A DNA stretch of 64,000 bases from Acidisoma sp. L85 (GTDB lineage Bacteria > Pseudomonadota > Alphaproteobacteria > Acetobacterales > Acetobacteraceae), in assembly GCF_009765865.1 (NCBI RefSeq), contig NZ_LMUQ01000039.1, forward strand, positions 197,271 to 261,270. The letters are read 5' to 3'. The notes below the pieces were generated by a model. It was given only the letters and a program-made list of their open reading frames with translations. It was not told the DNA's origin and made no database searches. Positions within the stretch are counted from its first letter, which is position 1; each line of letters begins with the position of its first letter. Of this stretch, positions 7,776-17,453 are shown piece by piece. A program made the position numbers and the translations under genes.

Positions 7776-9698
7776 ATGTACAACATCAACTCCGGCAACA
7801 TGGCGCCGCCCGGTCAAGGCCTAGGGCCGGCGCCAGCCTATCCGCCCCAAACATTCCCTCCGGCCTACCCCCCTGTCGCCTATCCGTCCTCCCTCTACTC
7901 GCCAGCCGCGGAAGCCCCGATTGCCGAGCCCCGTGCGCCCCGGCGCCATGGCCGTCGCCTGCTCGGACTGTTTCGCTGGCTGCTGCTGATCAGCGTCTGG
8001 GGCGGCCTCGCCGTCGCCATCGTGCTGCTCTGGTTCACCTGGGACATGCCGCGCCCCTCGGCTGCCATCGCCTCGTTGCGCCGCCCGTCGTTGGTGCTCA
8101 CGGACCAGACTGGCCGCCCCTTTACCCATTTCGGTGACCTCTCGGGCGGCTCTCTCCGGCTTAACACGGTGCCGGCCTATCTGCCGGAGGCGGTCGTCGC
8201 GGTCGAGGATCGGCGCTTCTGGGAACATGGTGGTCTCGACCTGCTCGGCATGGCCCGCGCCACCGTGGTCGATCTCATCTCCGGCCGCGTCGTGCAGGGT
8301 GGCTCGACGCTGACGCAGCAGGTCGCGAAGACGCTGTTCCTGAGCAATGCCCGCACCGTTCGCCGCAAGGCGCAGGAACTGCTGCTGACCCTCTGGCTGA
8401 CGCGGCATTTCACGCCTTCCGAGATCCTCGAAATCTACCTCAACCGGGTCTATCTCGGCGCCGGGGCCTGGGGCATGGATGCCGCCGCGCAGACCTATTT
8501 CGGGGTGCGCGCACAGAACCTCTCGCTGTGGCAGGCGGCGATGCTGGCGGGCCTGCCTCGCGCCCCCTCGCGCTTCAACCCGCTGACCGACCTCGACGCG
8601 GCGACCGCCCGCACGAAGGAAGTGCTGGCGGCGATGGTGCGCGCCGGGAATATCACCCCGGCACAGGCCGATGCCGCCGCCAACGCCATCGCCTTCCCGC
8701 CCCGCGCAGTCGGCGCCGACTATTGGTTCGCCTCCTGGGCCGCCCAGCAGGCCGGCCCCCTGATCCCGGCGGATACCGATTCCCGCCTCGCCACCACCTT
8801 CAACCCGGCGCTGCAAACCATCGTTCAGGCCGATCTCGCGGCCCTGCTCGCCGGACCCGGAGCCGCAGCCGGAGCCCATCAGGGCGCGGTTGTCGTGATG
8901 GACGCGGCCACCGGCGCCGTGCGGGTGCTGGTCGGCGGATCGGAGGCCGGGCGTAGCTTCTTCAACCGCGCCGTGCTGGCTCGCCGCCAAGCCGGCTCCT
9001 CCTTCAAGCCCTTCGTCTGGCTCGGGGCGCTGATGACGGGGATGCACCCGGACGACACCATCCTCGACGCCCCCATCCGCATCGGCCAATGGCGCCCAAC
9101 AGACTACGAGCATCATTTTCACGGCACCGTCAGCCTTTCCACCGCGCTGGCTCTGTCCCTCAACACCGCCTCGGTGCGGCTGATGCAGCGCGCCGGCGGT
9201 CCGCGCGCCGTCGCCGCCATCGCCCGCCGCCTGGGCGTCACGGATCCGCTGCCCGACGACATGACCCTGGCACTCGGCTCCGGCGGGGTCGGCTTGCTGG
9301 AAATGACCGGTGCCTACGCGACCTTCTTCAACGGCGGCCGCCGCGTTTTCCCCCACGGCATCACCGCGCTGACCGCCGAGGGGCATGACCTCGTGGCGCC
9401 GCCTCTCGTCGCGCAGCCGGTCATCAGCCCCGCCCTCGCTGGCGAGATGCGGCAGATGCTTGGCGCGGTGGTTGCTTACGGCACGGGAACGGCGGCGGCC
9501 ATTCCGGGCTATTATGTCGGGGGCAAAACCGGCACGACGCAGGAAAGCCGAGACGCCTGGTTCATCGGCGGGGTAAACGGCCGCGTGATCGGCATCTGGA
9601 TCGGCAATGACGACAACACCCCCATGGCGAAGGATGTCACCGGCGGCTCGCTGCCGGCCGTGCTCTTCCACCAGATCGCTTTGGCCGTGACACAGTGA
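7776..9698 (+). CDS. Class A penicillin-binding protein (PBP1A family)
   Basis: This 640-residue bifunctional peptidoglycan synthase starts with a proline-rich cytoplasmic tail, followed by one membrane anchor (about residues 62-90). The glycosyltransferase domain shows EDRRFWEHGGLD, GGSTLTQQVAKTLFL and RKAQELLLTLWL. The transpeptidase domain shows SSFKPF (SxxK), SLN (SxN) and KTGTT (KTG), so both activities appear intact. It polymerises and crosslinks glycan strands in the periplasm. The next gene starts on its stop codon. Confidence 0.93.
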   Translation: MYNINSGNMAPPGQGLGPAPAYPPQTFPPAYPPVAYPSSLYSPAAEAPIAEPRAPRRHGRRLLGLFRWLLLISVWGGLAVAIVLLWFTWDMPRPSAAIASLRRPSLVLTDQTGRPFTHFGDLSGGSLRLNTVPAYLPEAVVAVEDRRFWEHGGLDLLGMARATVVDLISGRVVQGGSTLTQQVAKTLFLSNARTVRRKAQELLLTLWLTRHFTPSEILEIYLNRVYLGAGAWGMDAAAQTYFGVRAQNLSLWQAAMLAGLPRAPSRFNPLTDLDAATARTKEVLAAMVRAGNITPAQADAAANAIAFPPRAVGADYWFASWAAQQAGPLIPADTDSRLATTFNPALQTIVQADLAALLAGPGAAAGAHQGAVVVMDAATGAVRVLVGGSEAGRSFFNRAVLARRQAGSSFKPFVWLGALMTGMHPDDTILDAPIRIGQWRPTDYEHHFHGTVSLSTALALSLNTASVRLMQRAGGPRAVAAIARRLGVTDPLPDDMTLALGSGGVGLLEMTGAYATFFNGGRRVFPHGITALTAEGHDLVAPPLVAQPVISPALAGEMRQMLGAVVAYGTGTAAAIPGYYVGGKTGTTQESRDAWFIGGVNGRVIGIWIGNDDNTPMAKDVTGGSLPAVLFHQIALAVTQ

Positions 9699-10588
9699 TC
9701 AGCCGCCGCACCGCCCTGCTCGCCGCCGCCGGACTGCCGTTGTTTGCCCAGCAGCCCGCGAACGCGGCCCAGCTCGGCGCTGCCAGCCGAGCGTTCATGA
9801 CCAGCGACGGCGTGCGGCTGCACTACCTCGAAACCCGGCCGGTCTCAGGTGCCGGCGCCGAGCATGTCCTGGTTCTGATCCCAGGCTGGACCATGCCCGC
9901 CTGGATCTTCAGCCCGCAGCTGCTGTACTTCGGCCAGTATTGCCGCGTCATCGCGCTCGACCCGCGCGGCCAGGGCGATAGCGAGATCCCCGCCACCGGC
10001 TACACCGCTGCCCGGCGCGGCCAGGATATCGCGGAGCTGCTGAATGCGATCGGCGCACCCAAGGTGGTGCTCGGCGGCTGGTCGCTCGGCGTGCTGGATA
10101 GCCTTGCTTATGTCGGCACCGATGGCTCGCAGCGGCTCTCCGCCCTCGTGCTCGTCGATAACTCGATAGGCGAATCGCCGCCCCCACGCCCCGAGACCGT
10201 GCCCCATCGCCGCCATGGACGGGCGCCGGTGCCCTATCCCGTCATGATGCGAAGCTTTGTCCGCGGCATGTTCCGCTCGCCGCAGTCCCCCGCCTATCTC
10301 GACCGTCTCACGGCGACCTGCCTCATCACGCCTGAACCAGCGTCCCGCGCGCTGTTGAATTACCGCGTGCCGCGCAGCTATTGGCGCCAGGCAGTCTACG
10401 CCGCAGGCGTGCCCATTCTCTATTGTGTGCGCCCCGGCCTCGCCGGCCAGGCCGGCAATCTCGCTCGCAACGATCCTCAGGCAGTCAGTGTGATCTTTCC
10501 CAATGCCGGCCACGCGCTCTTCATCGACCAGGCAACACGCTTCAACACAGTGCTCGCCAATTTCCTGAGCCAGCGGGTCTGGGCATGA
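9695..10588 (+). CDS. Exported alpha/beta hydrolase
   Basis: This 297-residue alpha/beta-hydrolase has a nucleophile elbow GGWSLG and a C-terminal catalytic His in NAGHALFID; an Asp in the DPRGQGDSE strand region is also typical. The N-terminus (SRRTALLAAAGLPLF) looks like a twin-arginine signal, so export is likely. GTG at 9695 overlaps the PBP stop codon, and its own stop overlaps the next ATG, so the three genes form one translationally coupled unit. Substrate unknown; esterase, lactonase or haloperoxidase-like enzymes all have this fold. Confidence 0.82.
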   Translation: MISRRTALLAAAGLPLFAQQPANAAQLGAASRAFMTSDGVRLHYLETRPVSGAGAEHVLVLIPGWTMPAWIFSPQLLYFGQYCRVIALDPRGQGDSEIPATGYTAARRGQDIAELLNAIGAPKVVLGGWSLGVLDSLAYVGTDGSQRLSALVLVDNSIGESPPPRPETVPHRRHGRAPVPYPVMMRSFVRGMFRSPQSPAYLDRLTATCLITPEPASRALLNYRVPRSYWRQAVYAAGVPILYCVRPGLAGQAGNLARNDPQAVSVIFPNAGHALFIDQATRFNTVLANFLSQRVWA

Positions 10589-13071
10589 GCGGCACGATGG
10601 CACAGACCAGAGCCATCTCGCTGGTCCCGCTGCTCCTCGTTTCCCTCGCCTCGACAGGGATCGAGATCGCGCTCACGCGCTATTTCGCCGTCGCCTCCTG
10701 GTCCGAATACGGCTACTGGGTCATCTCGATCGTGATGGCGGGTTTCGCCATCAGCGGCGTCTTCACCGCCGTCGCACGCGACTGGCTGGAGCGACATAGG
10801 GGCTGGCTTTTCGCCTTCCTGCCGGCGGCCCTGGTGGTCACCGCCGCCGCCGGATATGCGCTGATCATCCGCAATCCCTTCAACCCGCTGCAGTTGCAGA
10901 ACCCCGTCACGCTGTGGCCGCAGATCGGGCTCATCGGCCTCTACTACCTCGAACTCCTGCCCTTCTTCTTCCTGACCGGGATCTTCATCAGCCTCTGCTT
11001 CGTCACGCGCCCCACCGAGACTACCCGCGTCTATGGCTATGACCTCGGCGGCGCTGGGCTTGGCGCGCTTCTCGTGCTCGGCCTGATGTTCGTGTTGCAC
11101 CCGTTCCGGCTGCTGCCCGCGCTGCTGTTGCCGCTAGGCGCCATGGCATTTTTCGTGCCGCGCGGCGCCTATCGTCTCCCCGCGATCCTTGCCGCCGTTG
11201 TCGGACTGCTGGCCGGGGAGGCTTTGCTGATCGTCGGCGATGTCGCCGACTTCAACCAGTTCAAGCCGATCTACGCGCCGCTGCACACGCCGAATGCCCT
11301 GGTGAAGCGCCAGACCCTCTCGCCGCGCGGCGTCTACACCCTGCTCGACGACTTCACCGAGCGCGTGGATACCGACCTCTCCAACGACAGCGGCATGCTG
11401 AATGTGCCCAGCCCGCCGCGCACCCTCGGCCTCTATCGCGATGGCGCGCGGATCGCCGCGGTCCCATCGACCGGCCAGCTCGACAGCCGGTACGCGCCAG
11501 GCACCCTGGCCGCCGCGCCTTATCTCCTGCTGAAAAACCCTCGCGTCCTGCTGATCGGCGATGCCGGTGGCTGGGCAGCGGCACAGGCGCAAAGGCTGGG
11601 CGCGTCAACGATCCTGGCCGACGAACCCGATCCCGTTCTGCGGGCGGATCTACGCGCGGCACCCGGCGTCACAGTGCTCGGCCGCAGCCCGCTCGCGCTC
11701 ATCCACACCACGGAGCCCGGCAGCCTCGACCTTATTGAAATATCCGACGGCTTTCTCGCGGCCGACCCTGCCAATGCCACCACCTTCACGGCCGGTGCCA
11801 TCGCCAAGGACCTTCGCGCGCTCAGCGCCGAGGGCATGATCTCGATCCCGGTCTCGATCCGCGACTTCCCCGTCTATGCGCTCCGCATGATCTCGACGGT
11901 GCGGGCGGGTCTAGCAGCGGCCGGCGTCGCCGACCCCGCCGCCCATGTCATGGTGTATCGCTCGGCCTGGAACGTCCGCATCCTCGTTGCCCGCAGACCA
12001 TGGGACTCAAGCCGCATCGCGGCCGTGCGGAAATTCTGCGACGACCGTTCCTTCGACGTCTCCTTCTACCCCGGCATGGATGTCGCCGCCGCGCGAGCCA
12101 ATATTTACAACGACCTGCCCGCGATCTCCTTCACCGCCGGACAGGTCGAGTCCAGCGCCACCGCCGATGACTCGATCGCCGACGAGGCTGCTGGCGTGCT
12201 GGCTGGGCAGCCCACCGCCTCGTCGCGGGAATTCGACCTCCGGCCACAGACGCTGGACAGGCCGCAATTCTTCGACATCCTGCGGCTCGATCACCTCGGC
12301 ACCCTGCTCAAGCGGCTGGAGATCCTGCCGCAGCAGGAACTCGGCCCACTCATCAATCTCGCCGTATTGGCGCAGGCGGCGCTGGTCGCGGCCGTTGTTT
12401 TGCTGCTGCCGCTGGCGGCGCCTCGCCGCATCGGTGCCGAGGGCCGGCCACTGCGCCGCGCGCTGATCTATTTCCCGGCACTTGGCCTTGGCTATCTCTT
12501 CATCGAGATCGCGCTGATCGGCGAGGCGAGCCTTTACCTTGACGACGTCACCACCGCCTTCGCGCTGGTTCTGAGCGGGATGCTACTCTTCTCGGGTCTC
12601 GGCAGCATGGTCGCGCGCCGCGCGCTGCTGACCCGCCTCTGGCCGGTGATCCTTGGTTTGCTGCTCGTCAGCCTCGTGCTGCTGCCGAGCGTTATGCTGT
12701 CCACCATCGGCTGGCCGCTGCCCCTGCGGATCGCGCTGCTGACGGTGTGGCTTGCCGCTCTATCCTTCGTGCTGGGCATGCCATTCCCGCTCGGCCTCGC
12801 CGAGGTCTCCCGCGAGGGGCGCGGCTTCCTACCCTGGGCCTGGGCCCTGAACGGCGCCTTCTCCGTTATCGCGACGCCGCTCGCCAACCTCATCGCGACG
12901 GAACTCGGCTTCCGCCTCCTGCTTGGCGGTGCGGTGCTACTTTACAGCATCGCCTGGGCGAGCTTCCCCGCAGCCCTCGCGGTCCGCCGTCTCAAGGAGC
13001 GCGAACGGGCCACCCTGCAAGCCGGCGATCCCCGCAAGCGCAACGGCCGCCGCCTGCTGCCCGAATCGTAA
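10585..13071 (+). CDS. Large membrane protein with degenerate spermidine-synthase-like domain
   Basis: This 828-residue protein starts at an ATG overlapping the upstream stop. About seven membrane helices (residues 10-230) precede a soluble domain (about 235-590), and six or so helices close the protein. The soluble part has a SpeE/methyltransferase-like core (VLLIGDAGGWAAAQ, then an acidic position in ILADEPDP, then LDLIEISDGF). The glycine motif is GDAGG rather than a clean GxGxG. Such SpeE-like membrane proteins are widespread, but their reaction is unknown. True polyamine synthesis should not be assumed. Confidence 0.75.
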   Translation: MSGTMAQTRAISLVPLLLVSLASTGIEIALTRYFAVASWSEYGYWVISIVMAGFAISGVFTAVARDWLERHRGWLFAFLPAALVVTAAAGYALIIRNPFNPLQLQNPVTLWPQIGLIGLYYLELLPFFFLTGIFISLCFVTRPTETTRVYGYDLGGAGLGALLVLGLMFVLHPFRLLPALLLPLGAMAFFVPRGAYRLPAILAAVVGLLAGEALLIVGDVADFNQFKPIYAPLHTPNALVKRQTLSPRGVYTLLDDFTERVDTDLSNDSGMLNVPSPPRTLGLYRDGARIAAVPSTGQLDSRYAPGTLAAAPYLLLKNPRVLLIGDAGGWAAAQAQRLGASTILADEPDPVLRADLRAAPGVTVLGRSPLALIHTTEPGSLDLIEISDGFLAADPANATTFTAGAIAKDLRALSAEGMISIPVSIRDFPVYALRMISTVRAGLAAAGVADPAAHVMVYRSAWNVRILVARRPWDSSRIAAVRKFCDDRSFDVSFYPGMDVAAARANIYNDLPAISFTAGQVESSATADDSIADEAAGVLAGQPTASSREFDLRPQTLDRPQFFDILRLDHLGTLLKRLEILPQQELGPLINLAVLAQAALVAAVVLLLPLAAPRRIGAEGRPLRRALIYFPALGLGYLFIEIALIGEASLYLDDVTTAFALVLSGMLLFSGLGSMVARRALLTRLWPVILGLLLVSLVLLPSVMLSTIGWPLPLRIALLTVWLAALSFVLGMPFPLGLAEVSREGRGFLPWAWALNGAFSVIATPLANLIATELGFRLLLGGAVLLYSIAWASFPAALAVRRLKERERATLQAGDPRKRNGRRLLPES

Positions 13072-13074
13072 AAA

Positions 13075-13105
13075 AGGGCCAACGGTTCTAAACCCCGCCG
13101 GCCCT
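13075..13105. terminator. Hairpin between convergent genes
   Basis: AGGGCC and GGCCCT arms, with partial inner pairing (CGG with CCG), lie four bases after the stop codon of the SpeE-like gene and before the convergent gene ending at 13137. The site may act as a weak terminator. There is no long T-run on the plus strand. Confidence 0.45.
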
Positions 13106-13136
13106 CATTCACATGACGAAGCGATACGCGGTCGTG

Positions 13137-13412
13137 TTAGCTGGCGGGAGAAGTCGCCCCAGCCTGCGTCGCGCCCAGATCGGCCTGTGACGCCGTGCCG
13201 AAAGTCTCACCCGGCTTGAGGTTCACCACGCCTACGTCGGAGGCGCTCTGGGTTGCAACAACGGCGGGTGCCGTCTGCGCGGGACCAGCGCCGTCGACTG
13301 TCTGGCCCGGCTTTAGGGTAACGACGCTGGCTGGCGCCGACTGCGCGAAGGCTGCGCCGCTGCTCAAAATTCCGACGGCAGCGAAGGCCGATAAAAAGAG
13401 GTTGGTTTTCAA
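13137..13412 (-). CDS. Small exported protein with two LKPG repeats
   Basis: Read from a TTG at 13412 (GGAG seven bases upstream), this gives a 91-residue protein beginning MKTNLFLSAF with a clear signal peptide ending FAQS. The mature part has two imperfect copies of a short unit, VVTLKPGQTVDG and VVNLKPGETFGT, each followed by an Ala/Gln/Thr-rich linker. No function is recognised; it may be a periplasmic or wall-associated protein. The frame also stays open upstream to 13541, but that extension does not look like protein. Confidence 0.6.
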   Translation of the reverse strand: MKTNLFLSAFAAVGILSSGAAFAQSAPASVVTLKPGQTVDGAGPAQTAPAVVATQSASDVGVVNLKPGETFGTASQADLGATQAGATSPAS

Positions 13413-13575
13413 GGCAAGTCTCCGTTCACGTATGACCGCTAAAGCTCCGTGCGGCCAGGCCGGCGCCACCTGCGCCGCGAAGCGAGACGGCTCGTAGCCG
13501 CCCCGGTGCCTCAAGAGTGGGACGGCGCAGCCTCCGAGCAAATGCTGCGCCGCACATAAGTCTCATGCGCGCTGG

Positions 13576-14343
13576 TCAGACAGCGGTGAAACCATTGTCC
13601 ACGAAGAGATGCGTCCCCGTGATGAAGGAGGCGTCGTCGCTCGCCAGGAACAGCACGGCGCGCGCTACCTCCTCCGGCTCGCACATGCGCACCTGCTGTG
13701 CGGCAATCACCTCATCCGAGGCATCGACGCCCAGCGCCGTCAGCTTCTCGACTTCCGACATGCCATGCGCCGTGCGGATGAAGCCGGGGCAGACGGCATT
13801 GCACCGGATCTTGCGATCCCGAAAATCGACCGCGATGGCGCGGGCGAACATGTGACAGGCGCCCTTGCTCGTATTGTAGACCACCTCCATCGGCGTCGCC
13901 GCGATGGCCGAGATGGAGGAGGTGCAGACGATGCTGCCGCCGCCGGCCGCGATCATGCCCGGCAGCACCGCCTTGGTGACAAGGAACATGCTCTTCACAT
14001 TCACCGCCATCAGCCAGTCCCACTCCTCCTCCGTGGTTTCGAGGAATGGCTTCACGATGATGGTGCCGGCATGGTTGAACAGCACGGTCGGCGGCCCCAG
14101 CGCCTTGGTCACCGCATCGACCGCCGCCGTCACTTGCGATGACACCGAGACATCCGCCTGGGCGAAGAAGGCTTCACCGCCGGCCGCCTTGATCTCGGCC
14201 GCGACCGCCGCGCCGTTCTCGGCGGAGCGGTCGACAATGCCGACGCGCCCGCCCTCCTGCGCGAACATCCGCACGGCGGCGGCACCGCAACCCCCGCCCC
14301 CGCCGGTCACCAGAACGACCTTGTTGGTAAAACGCTGCGCCAT
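13576..14343 (-). CDS. SDR-family oxidoreductase
   Basis: This 255-residue short-chain dehydrogenase/reductase has a classical cofactor motif (TGGGGGCGAAAV), NHAG, a catalytic Ser (CTSSISA) and YNTSK (YxxxK). All tetrad positions appear present. The Asp after the second beta strand (IVDRS) favours NAD(H). The substrate is not predictable. It lies 42 bases downstream of the APC permease gene on the same strand and may be co-transcribed with it. Confidence 0.88.
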   Translation of the reverse strand: MAQRFTNKVVLVTGGGGGCGAAAVRMFAQEGGRVGIVDRSAENGAAVAAEIKAAGGEAFFAQADVSVSSQVTAAVDAVTKALGPPTVLFNHAGTIIVKPFLETTEEEWDWLMAVNVKSMFLVTKAVLPGMIAAGGGSIVCTSSISAIAATPMEVVYNTSKGACHMFARAIAVDFRDRKIRCNAVCPGFIRTAHGMSEVEKLTALGVDASDEVIAAQQVRMCEPEEVARAVLFLASDDASFITGTHLFVDNGFTAV

Positions 14344-14385
14344 GATGTGTTCCCTTTGCGAAGGCGGGGCGGTAGCCGCGGAACC

Positions 14386-15816
14386 CTAGCCGAGCACGAC
14401 ACCTGCCGCGCGCAAGATCGCCGGCCGCGCGACCGATAGCCAAGCAGCGCCGAGAATGAGCAGAACGACCCAGGCCACGACAACCCAGGGAATCCAGGTA
14501 TAGGGCGCATCGGTCTGCTCGATGATCTGCGCCACGAACAGCGCCGTCATCAGCAAGGCACCGAGTGCCGGCAGCAGGATATGGCGCAGCAAGCGCGTGC
14601 TGCCTTGACGGCGAAAATAGACGATGGCCGCGATATCAGCGAGCACATAGACAATCAGAATCGCGAGCGTCAGCAAGAAGCCAAGAAAGCCATAGACATT
14701 GCTTCCGCCATCCGGATTCCCGAGCCCACCGGAAACCGAGCCGACAATCACAACGACGATCAGCGTGAAGGCGCTTTGAAACAGCACGGCGTTGGACGGC
14801 GTGCTCCGCTTCGGATTGATATGCGCGAGGAAGCGCGGCAGCAGCCCCTCGCGGCCCATCGTATAGAGAATCCGCACGATGCCGGTATTGGAGTTGACCG
14901 TCACCGCGAACATCGAGGAGACCGAGGCGAGGATGATCAGCGGCGTCATCCAGGGCGCGTAGAGATGCGCTAGATCGTTCCACGGAGTCGATGCTCCGGT
15001 CAGAGCGTTGATCTTCGCGTCACCCAACCCGAGCACCTCAGCCCAAATGCAGAAGATATAGATCACACCGACGAGAATGGTGGAGAGCGCGATCGCCAGC
15101 GGAACATTGCGGCGGGGCCGCTGCACTTCCTCGCCGAGTGTCGTCGCGCCCTCAAAGCCGACGAAGCTCAGGGCCGCGAAAACAAAGCCGGTGATGATGC
15201 CCTGCATGCCATGTGGTGAGGCGGACGGCGTCAGCGGATGCGCCGAAAGTCCATGCGCCCCGCCCGAAGCCACAACGATCAAAGCCATGAGCAGAACGAC
15301 CGCGACCTCGACAACAAACAAGACCATCGCGGTGCGCAGCGAGGACTGCACGCCTTCCAAGGCAAGGAAGGTCATGATCGCCCAGGGAATCAGGCCGATC
15401 AATATCCAGGGAATATTGATGCCGAATTGCTGCTGAATGGTCTGCTGCAAATAGGCGCCGATGAGTGCCACCTCGATCGGCGGCAGCAGCGCATAGGCCA
15501 TGAACATCAGCCCGCCGGTGATGAATCCGGCACGTGGCCCGAGACCCTGCGTGACATAGGTGTAGAAGGACCCGGCACTCGGCGTGACGGCGGCCATTTC
15601 CATGATGCCACTTGCGGCAATCAGGATGGCGATGAGGCAAAGGAAATAAACGAAAGGCGTCGCGGAGCCCGAGAATGGTGTCGAGAATTGCGGATTAAAA
15701 AAGGTGGAGACCGCAGGCCCCATGATGGCGGCCGACATGATGATGGCACCCGGCAGTCGCACCGAATTCGTCTTGAGCCCCGGCAGCACCGGTGGCGTCC
15801 CTTCCGCATAGACCAT
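14386..15816 (-). CDS. APC-family amino acid permease
   Basis: This 476-residue integral membrane protein has about twelve hydrophobic segments. The N-terminal segment pattern and the FVGFEGATTLGEEVQRPRRN region are typical of amino acid/polyamine/organocation (APC) permeases. It probably imports an amino acid or amine by proton symport; the substrate is unknown. The SDR gene follows on the same strand. Confidence 0.88.
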   Translation of the reverse strand: MVYAEGTPPVLPGLKTNSVRLPGAIIMSAAIMGPAVSTFFNPQFSTPFSGSATPFVYFLCLIAILIAASGIMEMAAVTPSAGSFYTYVTQGLGPRAGFITGGLMFMAYALLPPIEVALIGAYLQQTIQQQFGINIPWILIGLIPWAIMTFLALEGVQSSLRTAMVLFVVEVAVVLLMALIVVASGGAHGLSAHPLTPSASPHGMQGIITGFVFAALSFVGFEGATTLGEEVQRPRRNVPLAIALSTILVGVIYIFCIWAEVLGLGDAKINALTGASTPWNDLAHLYAPWMTPLIILASVSSMFAVTVNSNTGIVRILYTMGREGLLPRFLAHINPKRSTPSNAVLFQSAFTLIVVVIVGSVSGGLGNPDGGSNVYGFLGFLLTLAILIVYVLADIAAIVYFRRQGSTRLLRHILLPALGALLMTALFVAQIIEQTDAPYTWIPWVVVAWVVLLILGAAWLSVARPAILRAAGVVLG

Positions 15817-15966
15817 GTTTCCCCCTGGCGTTTTCCGCCGGTCCTTGGTGGACCGGTCGAGTCGCTGTCGCCGCCAAGACTCGCATTTGCCCCGGCGGAA
15901 CGATGCGATGCTGACACAGGCTCGGCTTCTAGCCTAGCCGCGGGGGAACTGGACCCATCATCCCAC

Positions 15967-15998
15967 GCGTCATGCTCGGCGAAGGCCGAGCATGACGC
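15967..15998. repeat. Perfect palindrome, REP-like (first of a pair)
   Basis: A 14-bp stem (GCGTCATGCTCGGC and its exact complement) closes on a GAAG tetraloop. It lies in the gene-free stretch upstream of the permease gene, 29 bases before a second perfect palindrome. Strong extragenic stems like this are typical of dispersed REP-type repeats or stable transcript ends. Confidence 0.7.
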
Positions 15999-16027
15999 CT
16001 TCTTTGCTAGACGAAGGTAAGGCGTGG

Positions 16028-16049
16028 ATGGCACGCCTTCGCGTGCCAT
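16028..16049. repeat. Perfect palindrome, REP-like (second of the pair)
   Basis: ATGGCACGC and GCGTGCCAT form a perfect 9-bp stem on a CTTC loop. With the preceding palindrome it forms a two-hairpin unit reminiscent of bacterial interspersed mosaic elements. Only one copy of the unit was noticed in the window. A role as a terminator for the MFS gene ending at 16094 is the alternative. Confidence 0.65.
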
Positions 16050-16093
16050 GACGGACCCTTCAGGTCGGGGCGCAGTATTTAATTCTTCACGCC

Positions 16094-17371
16094 CTAATCG
16101 CGCGGCAGCGGGCGTCCCCGCGTTTCGGGCATCAGCGCCATGGCGATCACCCCCAGAATGCCCGAGACGATCATGTACCAAGCCGGCGCCAGCGGGTCGT
16201 GGCTCACCCCGATGAGCCAGGCGAGGACGAATTGCGTCGTGCCGCCAAAAACCGTGACCGCAAAGGCATATGCCGTGGAGAGGCCAGACGCGCGCACGCT
16301 TTCGGGCAGGCTTTCTGGAATGGCGACGATCACCGCGGCGCTGCTTAGCGAGCCGAGCACCGACATCAAACCGGTCGTCAGCAGCAGAGTGGCAAGCGAA
16401 GGGTGGCCATTGAGAAACAAGAAGGCCGGATAGATCGCCAGGATCAGCAGGACGCGCGGGAGCAGCATGACCACTTTGCGGCCGTAGCGATCCGCGAGCC
16501 ACCCTCCGAGGAGCGCGAAGACCAGTGTCGTGCCGCCACCAATGAGCGGCGCCGTGATAGCGGTCGGCGTTTTCAGATGCAGCGCCGTTTCGGCATATGT
16601 CGTCATGTAGATACCTACATATGTCGATATTGTGCTGGTCATGATGGCGACCAAGCCGAGCGCCAGCGGCCGGGGATGGCCGAGAAGCAGACGCCGCAGC
16701 ACCTGCCGGCCGCTATCCCGCTTGCCAGCCCGGCCGTGTGCGCTCTCGGGCAGACGGTTCCGGATATAGAGCCCGGCCGGGACGATCGCGAGGCCGAGCA
16801 GGAACGCAACGCGCCAGCCCCATTGCGCCATCGCCTCGCCCGACAGGCTATGCGAGAGTGCGAAGCCAAGGACTCCAGCGACCAGCATGGCAGCGCCCTG
16901 ACTCGCGATTTGCCAACTCGCGATCCGGCCACGCCGGTCATCGGGCGCCGTCTCCACGAGATAGGCCGTCGCCGGCCCGACCTCGCCGCCGAGCGCGAAC
17001 CCCTGCAATAGCCGGGCCGCCACGACGATGACGGGGGCGGCGTAGCCGATCACGCTGAAGGGCGGCGTCAGCGCGAGGATGAGCATGCCCGCCGCCATGA
17101 GCGTGATGGTCAGCATCATCGCGGGCTTTCGCCCCGCATGGTCGGCGAAGGCGCCGATCACCAGTCCACCCAGTGGCCGCGTCACGAAGCCGACGCCGAA
17201 GGTCGCGACGGAGATCAGCAGACTGACCACCGGATCATGCGCCGGAAAAAAGGCGCCCCCGATCGCCACCGCGAAGAAGGCGTATGTCGTGAAGTCGTAA
17301 AATTCGAGCGCGTTGCCGAGGACACAGGCGAGAACGGCTTCGCGGGTCGCGACGGGTCGAGCTTCGATCAT
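16094..17371 (-). CDS. MFS transporter, metabolite:proton symporter type
   Basis: This 425-residue protein has twelve predicted membrane segments. The motif between helices 2 and 3 (GALGDRxGRK class) appears here as GAFADHAGRKPAM, typical of the MHS subfamily (citrate, proline/betaine, shikimate, alpha-ketoglutarate). The end ETRGRPLP is also typical of the family. The substrate is unknown. The gene is divergent from the orphan at 17489, and the shared gap carries a perfect palindrome. Confidence 0.88.
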   Translation of the reverse strand: MIEARPVATREAVLACVLGNALEFYDFTTYAFFAVAIGGAFFPAHDPVVSLLISVATFGVGFVTRPLGGLVIGAFADHAGRKPAMMLTITLMAAGMLILALTPPFSVIGYAAPVIVVAARLLQGFALGGEVGPATAYLVETAPDDRRGRIASWQIASQGAAMLVAGVLGFALSHSLSGEAMAQWGWRVAFLLGLAIVPAGLYIRNRLPESAHGRAGKRDSGRQVLRRLLLGHPRPLALGLVAIMTSTISTYVGIYMTTYAETALHLKTPTAITAPLIGGGTTLVFALLGGWLADRYGRKVVMLLPRVLLILAIYPAFLFLNGHPSLATLLLTTGLMSVLGSLSSAAVIVAIPESLPESVRASGLSTAYAFAVTVFGGTTQFVLAWLIGVSHDPLAPAWYMIVSGILGVIAMALMPETRGRPLPRD

Positions 17372-17453
17372 GCTGCCATGAAGGCGGCGACGCGGCGCGA
17401 CAGCAAGCGGAATGCGCGAGCCATCGTTCTATTTAGACAGCGTAAATGTTTGT

